Assembly: GCA_005116955.1 (NCBI GenBank)
Contig: SWDI01000002.1
Coordinates: 283,508-347,507, forward strand
Source of the DNA: Nitrospira sp.
GTDB lineage: Bacteria; Nitrospirota; Nitrospiria; Nitrospirales; Nitrospiraceae
Reading direction: 5' to 3'
Length of the DNA: 64,000 bases
Positions 11,497-20,737 of the stretch are shown here, one piece after another. The notes under the pieces are model-generated. The model did no database searches. It was given only the letters and a program-made list of their open reading frames with translations, and was not told the DNA's origin. Position 1 is the stretch's first letter. Each line of letters starts with the position of its first letter. The position numbers were made by a program, and so were the translations under genes.

Positions 11497-12132
11497 CTAT
11501 CGCGCAATGGAAATAGTTCTGGGGGCCTGAAGACGTCTGATGCTGTCCGGCCAGAGTGTGGCCGGGTCTTTGTCGAATATATTGAACGCATTCGATGGCA
11601 AGACTCCCCATGCCCCTTCGAGCATTTCATGTTCGAGCTGCCCCGGTGCCCATCCAGCGAATCCGGAAAACGCGCGGAAGGTCTCGGTCGATTTAGGCTG
11701 AGTCATGATACGTTCCAGGACGCGAGGTGTGCCCACGTAGATTCCATCGACAATCTGACGTGTATCAGGCAAGAGCTGCGTGAGCCGGAACAACAAGACC
11801 AGCTGCGTGAGCTCGACTGGCCCTCCGGCAAACAATCGGTGGGTAGTACGCTTCAGCACGGTAAAATCCGGCAAGACTTCCGATACAAGCACATTCGTGG
11901 GGCGGTTCAGAATGAGCCCAACCGTCCCGCCTCGTCCATGTTCGACAATGAGCAGGACGGTTTGATGAAAGTTGGGATCACTCAGCGAGGGACTCGCGAC
12001 CAAGAGTATGCCCTTTTCGAGCGACCCAGGCGAAAACTCTTGTTGCGCCTGAGCCGATAACGCGGACACAAGGAACAAGGTTCCCATAAGGAGGGTGCTT
12101 CTCGTAATGTTCCGCACCACAACAAGAGCCAA
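11497..12132 (-). CDS. YqgE/AlgH-family (UPF0301) protein with signal peptide
   Basis: 211 residues. The core matches the YqgE/AlgH family: GILLVASPSLSDPNFHQTV, GTVGLILNRPT, FAGGPVE and the C-terminal FAGWAPGQLEHEM motif. The molecular function of the family is unclear. Unlike typical cytoplasmic members, this one starts with an apparent cleavable signal peptide (hydrophobic LLMGTLFLVSALSAQAQQ, residues about 14-31). It is convergent with the upstream hydrolase and divergent from a Sel1 lipoprotein. Confidence 0.88.
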   Translation of the reverse strand: MALVVVRNITRSTLLMGTLFLVSALSAQAQQEFSPGSLEKGILLVASPSLSDPNFHQTVLLIVEHGRGGTVGLILNRPTNVLVSEVLPDFTVLKRTTHRLFAGGPVELTQLVLLFRLTQLLPDTRQIVDGIYVGTPRVLERIMTQPKSTETFRAFSGFAGWAPGQLEHEMLEGAWGVLPSNAFNIFDKDPATLWPDSIRRLQAPRTISIAR

Positions 12133-12261
12133 GATTTCACCTTGATGCCAATGCTAACAAATATCTTTTCTCTTCAGTGAAAGCAACAGGGCGTGGCAGA
12201 AGAAGCTCGTGATGGTACGCTTGGTATGGTAGCTTTCTAGAGAGCGAGATGTGCTAGAGTA

Positions 12262-12309
12262 GTTCCTGCATTGGCTGCTGGTCAGATAGGCAGCAGCCAA
12301 TGCAGGAAC
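12262..12309. repeat. Perfect 19-bp inverted repeat
   Basis: Bases 12262-12280 and 12291-12309 are perfect reverse complements around a 10-base spacer. It sits 20 bp upstream of the Sel1 lipoprotein start and 130 bp upstream of the divergent AlgH-like gene. No T-run follows on either strand, so it is not a standard terminator. It could be a 5'-UTR hairpin, an operator or a mobile-element scar. Confidence 0.9.
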
Positions 12310-12328
12310 GTTTCGAATGAGAGGGATT

Positions 12329-12916
12329 ATGAAGACCTGCCTGCGATATCTCATGATGATGACCGCCCTCTGCACCCTGTCGGGATGCATCGATCCACCG
12401 AAATCCCCCTACGTCGACGTACGGGACACAACGTCACGGATCGATGAGTTACAGTCAGCCGCAGGACAAGGGAGCGCCGAGGATCAGTACAATCTGGGCC
12501 TGCGATATGAGAACGCCTTACCGAAAGACCATAGGGAAGCCGTTCGATGGTACCGCATGGCGGCCACCCAGCGACATATCGGTGCCTTCTATCGGCTCTG
12601 TGTGCTGTCGGACATCGGTCGAGGGATGCCCCAGGACTATCAGGAAGCTCTACGGTGGTGCCACCTTGCCGCGGACCAGGGACATGGACCAGCGATGTTC
12701 CTGATCGCCACCTATCATGAAAAGGCACGGGGTGTTCCCAAGGATGTCATCCGAGCCTACCAGTGGTACAACTTGGCGGCGGCTAACGGACAGGAGAATG
12801 GAGCGAAGTGGCGAGATCGTCTGGCCACGAATATGACGCCAACCCAAATCGAACAGGCACAATTTCTTGCACGGAATTGGAAACCAAAATCCCACAATTC
12901 AGTTCAAGAACAGTAG
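12329..12916 (+). CDS. Sel1-repeat lipoprotein
   Basis: 195 residues. The signal ends in LSGC, giving a lipidated N-terminus. Three Sel1-like TPR repeats follow, each with the A-x-x-x-Y/F-x-L-x-x-x-Y framework (AEDQYNLGLRYENA, IGAFYRLCVLSDIGRG, GPAMFLIATYHEKARG). Such proteins are protein-protein interaction scaffolds, often at the envelope; the partner here is unknown. ATG 12329 has a GAGAGGG ribosome site. A second Sel1 lipoprotein of the same size lies directly downstream, so the pair may come from duplication. Confidence 0.85.
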   Translation: MKTCLRYLMMMTALCTLSGCIDPPKSPYVDVRDTTSRIDELQSAAGQGSAEDQYNLGLRYENALPKDHREAVRWYRMAATQRHIGAFYRLCVLSDIGRGMPQDYQEALRWCHLAADQGHGPAMFLIATYHEKARGVPKDVIRAYQWYNLAAANGQENGAKWRDRLATNMTPTQIEQAQFLARNWKPKSHNSVQEQ

Positions 12917-13180
12917 CCCATGGGTTTCTCCAGCTTGCTCTTTGTCATCTGCGACCACCAACTGAGATACACTCCTTGAAGTCGGCTTATCCTGCTCGCC
13001 ACTCATACCGTAGGTTACACGAACGCCTTTGGAGAATGTGATTACCTTCAAGGCTCTCCATTCATCTACCCCTTACCCACGATTGGCCCCCTTGAAGTTG
13101 CGCCCTCCCACTGCGTAGGATATCGAGCTGTAGTTCGCTAACTGGCCAGCAGATATTAATCACGTTCACAATCGTTCAGA

Positions 13181-13768
13181 ATGGATCACCGGCTACCCTA
13201 TCAATATGTGACTTTCGTAGGATTTCTCCTGGCGTCCTTTCTCGTATCAGGCTGCACCACGTCCCCTTCTAGTCCACCACAACTACTCATTGGCGAACCA
13301 GCCGTGAGCGAAGTCCTCAAACATGCTCAGACCGGCGATCCCAATGCTCAAAATGAATTGGGCATACTGTACAGCGAAGGACGAGGTCTTCCACAAAACT
13401 ACCTTGAGGCCAAGGATTGGTTTAAAAAGGCCGCTGATCAAGGACACGCCGGTGCTCAAGTCAATCTTGGAACACTCTATTCACTTGGACAAGGCGCCCC
13501 GTACAGTGATCACATGGCGTTGTTCTGGTTTCAGAAAGCAGCAGAACAGCAAAATGCGCTCGCATTTGCTAAGCTCGGAATGATGTATGAACGAGGGCGT
13601 GGCGTGCCTCAGAGTCTTGTTGAAGCGCACATGTGGTACAGCCTTTCAGCGGCCTATGGCGAGAAGCGAGCTGTTGAATCACGCGACACTATCGCCACAC
13701 GGATGACTCGCAGCCAGATTACCGAATCTGAAGAACGGGCAAAGAAATGGACACCCAAACGACAATGA
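13181..13768 (+). CDS. Sel1-repeat lipoprotein
   Basis: 195 residues, the same length as the upstream Sel1 protein and with the same plan: a lipobox (LVSGC, about Cys25) and three clear Sel1 repeats (AQNELGILYSEGRGLP, AQVNLGTLYSLGQGAP, AFAKLGMMYERGRGVP). Both proteins end in a similar helix with a T-x-x-Q-I-x-E/Q-A/S pattern and a tryptophan-lysine tail. A scaffold or chaperone-like role is inferred from the family only. A 264-bp gap without a recognisable gene separates the two. Confidence 0.87.
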   Translation: MDHRLPYQYVTFVGFLLASFLVSGCTTSPSSPPQLLIGEPAVSEVLKHAQTGDPNAQNELGILYSEGRGLPQNYLEAKDWFKKAADQGHAGAQVNLGTLYSLGQGAPYSDHMALFWFQKAAEQQNALAFAKLGMMYERGRGVPQSLVEAHMWYSLSAAYGEKRAVESRDTIATRMTRSQITESEERAKKWTPKRQ

Positions 13769-13814
13769 TCACGTCAGATTGTTGTGGATGATGAGAGAGA
13801 ATGAGGTCGGACGG

Positions 13815-14210
13815 TCAAAAAATGCCGGCTTGCTTCTGAAGCCAGCGGATGTACTTTACGATGTGGTCCACATCACCAGGTTTGACTGCATCGATCTTCG
13901 GCATATCACCAAACTGCCAATGATGGGCCTTTACTCCGTTGGCCGCAGCTCGCTGAAACGCTTCATCGCCGTGATGATTCGGTTCATAGACCTTGTGAAG
14001 AAACGACGGGCCTTGAGTCGTTCCGACTCCACCGATCCCATGGCAGAGTGAACAGTTGGCGTTGAACTTCTGCTCTCCTTCTCGTAATTCTACCGGTGCA
14101 GAGGCCACGGTAGCCGTTCCCTTTGGTTCCCCCCCGTTTTGGCTGCACGCTGGTGCGGCGCCAAGCATCACCAGAACGAGGCTGACCAACTGCATTCGTG
14201 ATGACTTCAT
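13815..14210 (-). CDS. Exported class I cytochrome c
   Basis: About 131 residues. It has an N-terminal export signal ending near GAAPAC, which could be a lipobox. A single c-type haem site CSLCH is followed by a candidate Met axial ligand in FGDMPKI, and the fold ends in the usual C-terminal helix (VDHIVKYIRWLQKQ). It would carry one electron in the periplasm or at the membrane; the partner is not visible. The first in-frame start overlaps queC, but ATG 14210 fits the signal peptide better. It probably shares a transcript with queC. Confidence 0.88.
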   Translation of the reverse strand: MKSSRMQLVSLVLVMLGAAPACSQNGGEPKGTATVASAPVELREGEQKFNANCSLCHGIGGVGTTQGPSFLHKVYEPNHHGDEAFQRAAANGVKAHHWQFGDMPKIDAVKPGDVDHIVKYIRWLQKQAGIF

Positions 14211-14244
14211 AGAGCGTAACCACCTGTCCGAGCCGACCATTGGC

Positions 14245-14943
14245 TCAACATACCGCATACTGAATCGGATCTACAACTCCCGCTTCCGAAAATCCCTGTT
14301 TCCGAATCTGACAGCTGTCGCACTGCCCACAGGCCATCGACCCAACCGGGTCGTAGCAACTATGCGTGAGCTGAAAGGGAACGTTCAGAGTCAGGCCCAG
14401 CCTGATAATTTCCGCCTTCGACATCCGAAGCAGTGGCGCTCGAATCTCAATGCCCCTGCCCTGCATGCCCGCCTTTGTTCCTGCTTGCAGGGCTGCCTCC
14501 ACAGCTTGGATGAACTCAGGACGGCAGTCGGGATAGCCGGAATAGTCAATTACATTGGCGCCGAAATAGATGATCGAGGCCCCCAGCACTTCCGCGTGAG
14601 CCGCAGCCAAAGACAGAAAAATCAGGTTTCGGCCTGGTACGTAGGTCACAGGCACATCCCGGTTCCGTTCAGATTCAGTCCGAAGCTTCGGCACCGACAG
14701 ATTGCCGGTCAGGGCCGATCCACCAATCGTCCCTAAATCAACGTTGATCACCACATGCTGGTGAGCTTCCAGAGCCGTCGCCACCTGTCTCGATCGTTCA
14801 ACCTCCACCGCGTGACGTTGTTGATATGCAATGGTCAGCAAGCACAGCGCATATCCATCGCGTCGTGCAATGGCTGCCGTGACAGTGGAGTCCAATCCGC
14901 CACTGGCAAGAACGACCGCTCGTTCTGAAGTCTGCCCATTCAT
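14245..14943 (-). CDS. queC: 7-cyano-7-deazaguanine synthase
   Basis: 232 residues. It makes preQ0 from carboxydeazaguanine with ATP and ammonia, in the queuosine pathway. The PP-loop SGGLDS is at residues 14-19. The C-terminal zinc site is four cysteines in CYDPVGSMACGQCDSC. No other queuosine gene is nearby. It is 48 bp downstream of the DksA-like gene and just upstream of the cytochrome c gene. Confidence 0.95.
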   Translation of the reverse strand: MNGQTSERAVVLASGGLDSTVTAAIARRDGYALCLLTIAYQQRHAVEVERSRQVATALEAHQHVVINVDLGTIGGSALTGNLSVPKLRTESERNRDVPVTYVPGRNLIFLSLAAAHAEVLGASIIYFGANVIDYSGYPDCRPEFIQAVEAALQAGTKAGMQGRGIEIRAPLLRMSKAEIIRLGLTLNVPFQLTHSCYDPVGSMACGQCDSCQIRKQGFSEAGVVDPIQYAVC

Positions 14944-14991
14944 GATGGAGAAAGAAAGGATGTAGGGTGAAGGGAGAGGGAACGTTGTACG

Positions 14992-15555
14992 CTAGTCGCG
15001 ATCCTCTTCGCGTTCGATTTTCTCCAGCAATTCCACGCGCGATTGACACTCCACACAGAGCTTGGCAAAGGGGACCACCTGGAGACGCTTTTCGCTAATC
15101 TCAATCCCACATTCGGCACACATCCCATACGTCCCATCATGTAACCGAGTGAGGGCTTCATCGATCGACTGGCGCCGGCGATTACGCATCTCCATCAACG
15201 AAATCCCAAGTTCGCGCTCAAGATCCATTAAGGCTTGGTCACCGACATCACGCGCTGATTCGAGACGTCGCTGCTGATCTTCAGTCAACGACTGCCCCAA
15301 ACTCTCTTCGATCTCTCTAATAATCTCTTGGCGTTTGCTAATGAGCATTTTATGAAGCACTTCCTGCCGCTGTTCCCGCGCTTCACGCTCTTTTGCCGTT
15401 TCCTTAGGCCGCACCGGCACCGTTATCTCGACCTCGGGCGTCACCTTAGGTACCGCGGCTGCCTCCGTGGTCGCCGACTGAGATTTCTTGATGAGAGCAT
15501 CCACTGATTTCGTCTTTGCCTCACCCTTCTTCTTTGCCTGTATTTTTGTTGCCAT
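14992..15555 (-). CDS. DksA/TraR-type C4 zinc-finger protein
   Basis: 187 residues. A lysine/glutamate-rich N-terminal extension (about residues 1-75) precedes a coiled coil and a C-terminal C4 zinc finger (CAECGIEISEKRL...LCVEC). DksA-family proteins enter the RNA polymerase secondary channel and modulate initiation with ppGpp. The finger is complete. The coiled-coil tip has DVGDQALMDLE rather than an obvious DxxDxA, so the true DksA activity is uncertain. A possible promoter (TTGCTC, 18 bp, TATACA) lies at 15610-15639. Confidence 0.87.
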   Translation of the reverse strand: MATKIQAKKKGEAKTKSVDALIKKSQSATTEAAAVPKVTPEVEITVPVRPKETAKEREAREQRQEVLHKMLISKRQEIIREIEESLGQSLTEDQQRRLESARDVGDQALMDLERELGISLMEMRNRRRQSIDEALTRLHDGTYGMCAECGIEISEKRLQVVPFAKLCVECQSRVELLEKIEREEDRD

Positions 15556-15609
15556 AAGAGAGTCCGCTCCAGAAATAAGGTACGTAGTTGGAGGGTAAAA
15601 ATTCCGGCT

Positions 15610-15639
15610 TGTATATCACGCCCTGTGCCCCTTGAGCAA
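15610..15639 (-). promoter_or_regulatory. Possible promoter of the DksA-like gene
   Basis: On the minus strand TTGCTC (15634-15639) and TATACA (15610-15615) are 18 bp apart, about 50 bp upstream of the start codon. The nearby CCCCTTGAGCAAGGGG palindrome overlaps the -35 box and could be an operator. This is a motif match only. Confidence 0.4.
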
Positions 15640-15663
15640 GGGGTTTAGAAGGATGCCTAACCC

Positions 15664-16188
15664 CTAGGGATAGGTAATGGTTGAATGGACCTCGTACCCA
15701 GCGAGTTTGTCGCGTCCCCTCAAACTCTTCAGTTCAACCAGAAAATCGAGTCCGACAATCGTCCCACCAAGCTGACGAACAAGCTGGACCGTCGCCTCTG
15801 CCGTTCCTCCGGTCGCCAACAAGTCGTCGACGACCAGCACAGGCTCTCCGGTTTGGATCGCGTCACGGTGCACAGCAAGACCGTTTTGCCCATACTCAAG
15901 ACTATATTTGACTTCATAACAATCAGCCGGAAGTTTTCCAGGCTTACGAACTGGAACAAATCCAGCCCCGAGACGGGCGGCAAGAATCCCACCAAAAATA
16001 AACCCCCGCGACTCAATCCCGACAACTTTGGTGATCCCTCGATCCTGATAGCGAGTCGTCAGTTGGTCGGCAAGACTCCGAAGCGCAGCAGGATTCTTCA
16101 AAAGCGTGGTGATATCATAAAAGAGAATACCGGGCTTCGGAAAGTCCGGCACTTCTCGAATGAGTGCCTGATAGTTGACGATGGTCAC
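15664..16188 (-). CDS. apt: Adenine phosphoribosyltransferase
   Basis: 174 residues, full length. It salvages adenine to AMP with PRPP. The opening [18 protein letters not shown] is the Apt signature; the PRPP loop [16 protein letters not shown] lies near residue 118. It starts 5 bp after the sigma-factor stop and so is probably the last gene of an acylphosphatase-sigma-apt operon. Confidence 0.96.
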   Translation of the reverse strand: MTIVNYQALIREVPDFPKPGILFYDITTLLKNPAALRSLADQLTTRYQDRGITKVVGIESRGFIFGGILAARLGAGFVPVRKPGKLPADCYEVKYSLEYGQNGLAVHRDAIQTGEPVLVVDDLLATGGTAEATVQLVRQLGGTIVGLDFLVELKSLRGRDKLAGYEVHSTITYP

Positions 16189-16193
16189 GAGAT

Positions 16194-17147
16194 TTAGAGC
16201 AAGTCTGCCTGTGTCATGGCTTTTCTGCCGATCGTGTTGCGAAGCCGAACTAACGCCGCCATTTCGATCTGTCGGACACGCTCACGAGTCAGTCCCATGG
16301 TACGACCGATTTCTTCGAGCGTCTTCGCCTCATCTCCGTCGAGTCCGAACCGTGACACAATAACAGTTTGCTCTTTCTCAGGCAACTCCCTCACCCACGC
16401 CATCAGTTCCGTCCTCCGCCGAACCCCATCGGCGGTCTCATCGGGCAAGAGCCCAACGGGATCCTCAATCACATCGCGCAGAAAGGTATCAGTGTGGTCA
16501 TTAAGCGGGCTATCGAGCGAGCAGGTTGTGCGCACCAACTGCTTCAGGTCTAATACCTCTTCTTCCGATGTCTTCATCTTGGCGGCCACTTCGGCCGCCC
16601 TCGGCTCCCGCCCGAGCGCTTGCACCAACTGCTCGACACGATTCAGATAACGATTGAGACGCTCCACCACGTGTACGGGTAAACGCACCAGCTTGCCTTG
16701 ATTAATGATCGCCCGCTCGATGTATTGCCGGACCCACCAGGACGCGTAGGTGCTAAACCTGAAGCCCCGCTTGTAATCGAATTTTTCAACTGCTTTGATC
16801 AGTCCTAAATTACCTTCCTCCACGATGTCGGAAAACGGAAACCCTCGGTGCATGTAGCGTTTCCCGATACTGATGACAAGCCGCAGATTCGATTCGATCA
16901 TCTGTTGCCGAGCTTGCTCATCACCGGCCATCACTCGTTTGCCGAGCTGCTGTTCTTGCTTGAAGGTCAGCAGTGTCGATCGACGAACCTCCCGCAAGTA
17001 GCTCTTCAGCGTGTCAAGTCCTTCTGATCGACCCGTTTCTCGTTCGCCCTGATCAGATGCGCTCGCAGGTTCTGAGGTGTCCATATCATCGGCGATGTGC
17101 CGTCGAGCTTCGCTCAACTCGGACTCCTCGTCTTCCTGTCGACTCAT
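16194..17147 (-). CDS. Sigma-70 family RNA polymerase sigma factor, RpoS/RpoD-like
   Basis: 317 residues. Regions 1.2 to 4 are all present: [18 protein letters not shown] (1.2), [15 protein letters not shown] and [19 protein letters not shown] (2), an intact region 3, and the region 4 helix-turn-helix [19 protein letters not shown]. It lacks region 1.1 and the large non-conserved insert of primary sigma factors, so it resembles RpoS more than RpoD. The acidic N-terminal 45 residues are not conserved. ATG 17147 has GAGGAG upstream. Stress or stationary-phase role is inferred. Confidence 0.9.
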   Translation of the reverse strand: MSRQEDEESELSEARRHIADDMDTSEPASASDQGERETGRSEGLDTLKSYLREVRRSTLLTFKQEQQLGKRVMAGDEQARQQMIESNLRLVISIGKRYMHRGFPFSDIVEEGNLGLIKAVEKFDYKRGFRFSTYASWWVRQYIERAIINQGKLVRLPVHVVERLNRYLNRVEQLVQALGREPRAAEVAAKMKTSEEEVLDLKQLVRTTCSLDSPLNDHTDTFLRDVIEDPVGLLPDETADGVRRRTELMAWVRELPEKEQTVIVSRFGLDGDEAKTLEEIGRTMGLTRERVRQIEMAALVRLRNTIGRKAMTQADLL

Positions 17148-17160
17148 GACTCCTCGTTCC

Positions 17161-17457
17161 TTAATGCCAAATGTCGAAGTGTGAATGCCGGCCGGTTGCG
17201 ACGCCCCATTCCACCGCAATCGTCCTGACATGCGCAGCTGGAGGACCAGCTTTCAATTCTCGCAGAAGGTCTTCAATCACCAGTTTCCCACCCTCGACCT
17301 CCAGCTCAACTCGGCCGTCGTCGAGATTGCGGACGCCCCCCAACAGATTAAGCCTGGTGGCGATACGTGCCGCGAACGCACGAAACCCTACTCCCTGCAC
17401 ACGACCGACCACGAGAATGTGTGCTCGAACGGGTGGTTCATCGACCAATTGAGGCAT
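17161..17457 (-). CDS. acyP: Acylphosphatase
   Basis: 98 residues, the family's usual size. It hydrolyses acyl phosphates such as carbamoyl phosphate and 1,3-bisphosphoglycerate. The phosphate-binding motif [14 protein letters not shown], with its essential arginine, is at residues 16-29; the catalytic asparagine expected near [17 protein letters not shown] is present. It is 13 bp upstream of the sigma factor gene and likely co-transcribed. Confidence 0.93.
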   Translation of the reverse strand: MPQLVDEPPVRAHILVVGRVQGVGFRAFAARIATRLNLLGGVRNLDDGRVELEVEGGKLVIEDLLRELKAGPPAAHVRTIAVEWGVATGRHSHFDIWH

Positions 17458-17902
<445 letters not shown>

Positions 17903-17938
17903 ACAAGACCAAGCAGACAAACCGAACGCGTGATTGTC

Positions 17939-19042
17939 TTACAAGAGAGGGGTAAAAGGCAACCCATGAGCTTCAGCCACCCCTCGATGAACAATTTTTC
18001 CATTTTTAAGGTTAACCCCCTTCGCCAACCCCGGATCAGCGTGAATCGCTCGATCCACACCGTCAGACGCGAGCCGCAGCAGATACGGCAACGTCGCATT
18101 GGTCAGAGCGTAGGTGGATGTGCGAGGAACGATTCCTGGCATATTGGCAACACAATAATGCACGACGCCATCAACGACATAGACAGGCGCCGAGTGTGTC
18201 GTCGGCTTTGTGGTCTCAACACAGCCCCCCTGATCGACAGAAACATCCACGATCACCGACCCAGGCTTCATCCGTGAGACCAGCGAACGGGACACCAGCG
18301 TTGGTGCCTTGGCTCCGGGGACCAGCACGGCGCCGATAACAAGATCTGCTGAGCACACAGCCTCCTCAATGGTGGTGGAGCTCGCAGCGCGCGTGATGAT
18401 CCGGCCCTGGTACTGATCATCGAGATGCCGCAACCGTTCAACATCCAAATTGATCACCGTCACCTGGGCTCCCATCCCGACCGCAATGCGAATCGCCGAG
18501 CTTCCAACGATCCCGGCACCAAGCACGACGACCTTGCCCGGCTCCACTCCCGGAACTCCTCCCAACAGCACACCTCGACCTCCGTTGATTTTCTCCAGAT
18601 ATTGAGCACCGATCTGCACCGACATTCGTCCGGCAATTTCACTCATCGGCTTGAGCATCGGAAGACTGCCATCTTTCGACTCGGTCGTTTCATACGCAAT
18701 AGCCGTGACCTTACTCTGCAGGAGCTCCTTGGTCACCTCCACGAGTGAAGCAAGATGTAAATACGTAAACAGGACCTGGCCTGGACGAAACAGATGGCAC
18801 TCAGAAAACAATGGTTCTTTAACCTTCACAATCAAATCAGCTCTCTTGAATAGCTCCTCTTTCGAACCGGCAACCGAGGCCCCAGCCTTACGATACTCAG
18901 CATCGCTAAATCCACTGCCCTGCCCGGCAGACGATTCAACCCAGACATCATGCCCACTTTGTCGAAGGGTCGCTGCACCCTCCGGTGTCAGACTGACACG
19001 ATACTCATGATCTTTGATTTCCTTCGGAACACCGATGACCAT
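17939..19042 (-). CDS. ald: Alanine dehydrogenase
   Basis: 367 residues, full length. It interconverts L-alanine and pyruvate plus ammonia with NAD. The N-terminus [20 protein letters not shown], the substrate lysine in [10 protein letters not shown], the catalytic histidine in FTYLHLA and the Rossmann motif VVLGAGIVG near residue 172 are intact. It ends 36 bp before tRNA-Pro on the same strand. A TATAAT box lies about 50 bp upstream at 19090-19095. Confidence 0.96.
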   Translation of the reverse strand: MVIGVPKEIKDHEYRVSLTPEGAATLRQSGHDVWVESSAGQGSGFSDAEYRKAGASVAGSKEELFKRADLIVKVKEPLFSECHLFRPGQVLFTYLHLASLVEVTKELLQSKVTAIAYETTESKDGSLPMLKPMSEIAGRMSVQIGAQYLEKINGGRGVLLGGVPGVEPGKVVVLGAGIVGSSAIRIAVGMGAQVTVINLDVERLRHLDDQYQGRIITRAASSTTIEEAVCSADLVIGAVLVPGAKAPTLVSRSLVSRMKPGSVIVDVSVDQGGCVETTKPTTHSAPVYVVDGVVHYCVANMPGIVPRTSTYALTNATLPYLLRLASDGVDRAIHADPGLAKGVNLKNGKIVHRGVAEAHGLPFTPLL

Positions 19043-19089
19043 ACAGGTTCCCCCTTCCAGCTATGAGTGCTGCAGACCTAACTGTGTCC

Positions 19090-19095
19090 ATTATA
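19090..19095 (-). promoter_or_regulatory. Candidate -10 element for ald
   Basis: A perfect TATAAT in the context TGTATAATGG on the minus strand, 47 bp before the ald start. No good -35 is visible, which fits an extended or activated promoter. Confidence 0.4.
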
Positions 19096-19212
19096 CATGG
19101 ATCCACAAAGTGATCAGGTTGACCGCCACACCATCTACTGTGCTGCCCGTGGACAGCTTGGGAAAGCCTGTTGTAAGATGCACCCTTCGTTGTGGTGTAT
19201 ATGGAGGTGAAG

Positions 19213-19596
19213 ATGGACTCCTGGAGCGAATCGTGTCAGGCCTGCGGAGCCGGCAACGGTGCACTGACAAAGCTTTCCATGGGAAAAGACTTTTTCGGCC
19301 GCCCTTACGATCGCCTGTCTCCGTTATCAGATCAAAGCCCAAAATGGTATTGCACCCCGTGTTCGATACACAAAAACTTGCAACGTGATTTCCGTGACAT
19401 CTGTGCTGAATTCGATAAGTTACGTGCTGACCACGTATCGGAACTCGCCAAGGGCGACGAGTTCCGACGAGCATCATTGCGGTTACATGAGATCTCGACT
19501 ATCCTGAGCGCAACCCAGCACCCATCTCCGTTCTTAAGAGGCGACGATGTGACGCTCCTGATGGAACGGCTCAATACCCTGACGATGCCCGTCTAG
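19213..19596 (+). CDS. Unknown protein with two CxxC pairs
   Basis: 127 residues, not recognised. CQACG near residue 9 and CTPCS near residue 47 form a likely four-cysteine zinc or metal site in the N-terminal half, followed by a helical C-terminal half rich in acidic and basic residues. No signal peptide or membrane segment. ATG 19213 is preceded by GGAGGTG. It opens a four-gene group with two iron-sulfur proteins. Confidence 0.72.
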   Translation: MDSWSESCQACGAGNGALTKLSMGKDFFGRPYDRLSPLSDQSPKWYCTPCSIHKNLQRDFRDICAEFDKLRADHVSELAKGDEFRRASLRLHEISTILSATQHPSPFLRGDDVTLLMERLNTLTMPV

Positions 19597-19608
19597 CGAC
19601 CTAACCCA

Positions 19609-19962
19609 ATGCCATCATTTCAACGACATATCTTCATCTGTACGAATCAGCGGCCAAAAGACGATCCACGCGGTTGTTGCGCGAACTTGGGTTCGGAAAA
19701 ACTTCATGCACACTTCAAGAGTGAAACGAAGCGATTAAATCTCAAAGGGGTTGTCCGAGCAAACAAAGCCGGTTGCCTCGATCATTGTGACCTCGGCCCA
19801 AGTGTCGTAGTCTATCCTGAAGGCGTATGGTACTGGGTCGGTACGGAGGACGATGTCACCGAGATCATGGAGCGGCACGTGCTGAACGGCGAAATCGTCA
19901 CTCGATTGCTCATGCCTGACCATCCGGTTCCAGAACAGCTGGTGCCGCTCAAAAAACTCTAA
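19609..19962 (+). CDS. Thioredoxin-like [2Fe-2S] ferredoxin
   Basis: 117 residues. It opens HIFICTNQRP, then DDPRGCC, and later AGCLDHCDLGPSVVVYPEGVWY: the Cys spacing and the GP-V-YPEG-WY motif define the thioredoxin-like [2Fe-2S] ferredoxins (Shethna-type and the NuoE-like fold). It is a soluble one-electron carrier; the partner is unknown. It lies 12 bp after the preceding gene and about 30 bp before the next, so it is probably in an operon. Confidence 0.92.
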   Translation: MPSFQRHIFICTNQRPKDDPRGCCANLGSEKLHAHFKSETKRLNLKGVVRANKAGCLDHCDLGPSVVVYPEGVWYWVGTEDDVTEIMERHVLNGEIVTRLLMPDHPVPEQLVPLKKL

Positions 19963-19991
19963 GGCTTCCCCTTCGATACCTCTATACATCC

Positions 19992-20405
19992 ATGCCAACC
20001 GAAGACAAATGGAAGGCCAACATGGAAAAGGTGGCCTTCACCAAACAGTTTCCTGGACTCACGCTGGACTGGAACGTCTGCGAACGCAAAACGATTGAAG
20101 CCGTGGTTCCCTTGACCGGGAAACCGAGTGCCTCGGTCATCGTGTTTACCGATGGGTCGTTTACGATCGCTTCTCTACCGGCGCCGGAACCGTGGGAGTT
20201 GGGCCAGGCCCTGGTGGATGCCAGGAAACATCTGGAACCCAAACACGGACAAGCCTATGAGGACTATGACCGTGTGGTGAAGAAGGATAAGGAAGCGCTT
20301 CGCTCAGCTCGGCTGGAAAAGATCATCGGTGCGATTCAGAATAATCTCGAACAGATTCCTGAGCTCAAAGATCGGCTCAAAGAACTCGTCAAGGAATGGA
20401 AATGA
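19992..20405 (+). CDS. Unknown protein in ferredoxin cluster
   Basis: 137 residues, not recognised. The first half alternates beta-type segments (LTLDWNVCERKTIEAVVPL, SASVIVFTDGSFTIASL), the second half is a charged helix likely to form a coiled coil (residues about 95-137). One cysteine only, so no cluster of its own. Its end overlaps the next ferredoxin gene by 4 bp, which couples the two and suggests a partner or assembly role. Confidence 0.72.
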   Translation: MPTEDKWKANMEKVAFTKQFPGLTLDWNVCERKTIEAVVPLTGKPSASVIVFTDGSFTIASLPAPEPWELGQALVDARKHLEPKHGQAYEDYDRVVKKDKEALRSARLEKIIGAIQNNLEQIPELKDRLKELVKEWK

Positions 20406-20704
20406 GCAGCCTGCCGAAAAAAAATATGTTCGAGATCTTCTCTCAAGGCCTCTTTGAAGGAGTCAAGCCCATGTTAGTCATTCGTGATCACCTCGTCCGC
20501 CACCCTGACCGCTGCACGCACCAGGCCGTCTGTGTGCCGATTTGCCCGACCAGCGCCTGGCTCTCAACGCCACCTTACAAATTTGATCCTTCGCGCTGCC
20601 TTGAAAGCTGCCGGCTCTGCCTAGACGCTTGCCCCTCACAGGCAATCTACGCCGTCTTCAAGAAGGGCGACAAACTGTTGGAGCCGCAGAAAAAGACAGA
20701 GTAG
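20402..20704 (+). CDS. Seven-cysteine ferredoxin-like protein
   Basis: 100 residues. Two ferredoxin half-motifs are visible: CTHQAVCVPICP near residue 38 and CLESCRLCLDACP near residue 67. In the first, the second ligand of the usual CxxCxxCxxxCP is a glutamine; the second has C-x3-C-x2-C-x3-C. So one cluster may be [3Fe-4S] or have a non-Cys ligand. The ATGA overlap with the preceding gene sets the start. It ends 21 bp before the convergent squalene/phytoene synthase gene. Confidence 0.85.
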   Translation: MSSLPKKNMFEIFSQGLFEGVKPMLVIRDHLVRHPDRCTHQAVCVPICPTSAWLSTPPYKFDPSRCLESCRLCLDACPSQAIYAVFKKGDKLLEPQKKTE

Positions 20705-20718
20705 GACGAAGGCCTACA

Positions 20719-20737
20719 CAGATCGTCACACGATCTG
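20719..20737. terminator. Short symmetrical hairpin between convergent genes
   Basis: CAGATCGT and ACGATCTG pair perfectly around a 3-base loop, right at the stop codon of the convergent synthase gene and 15 bp after the ferredoxin stop. No T-run follows, so a terminator role is only possible. Confidence 0.35.
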
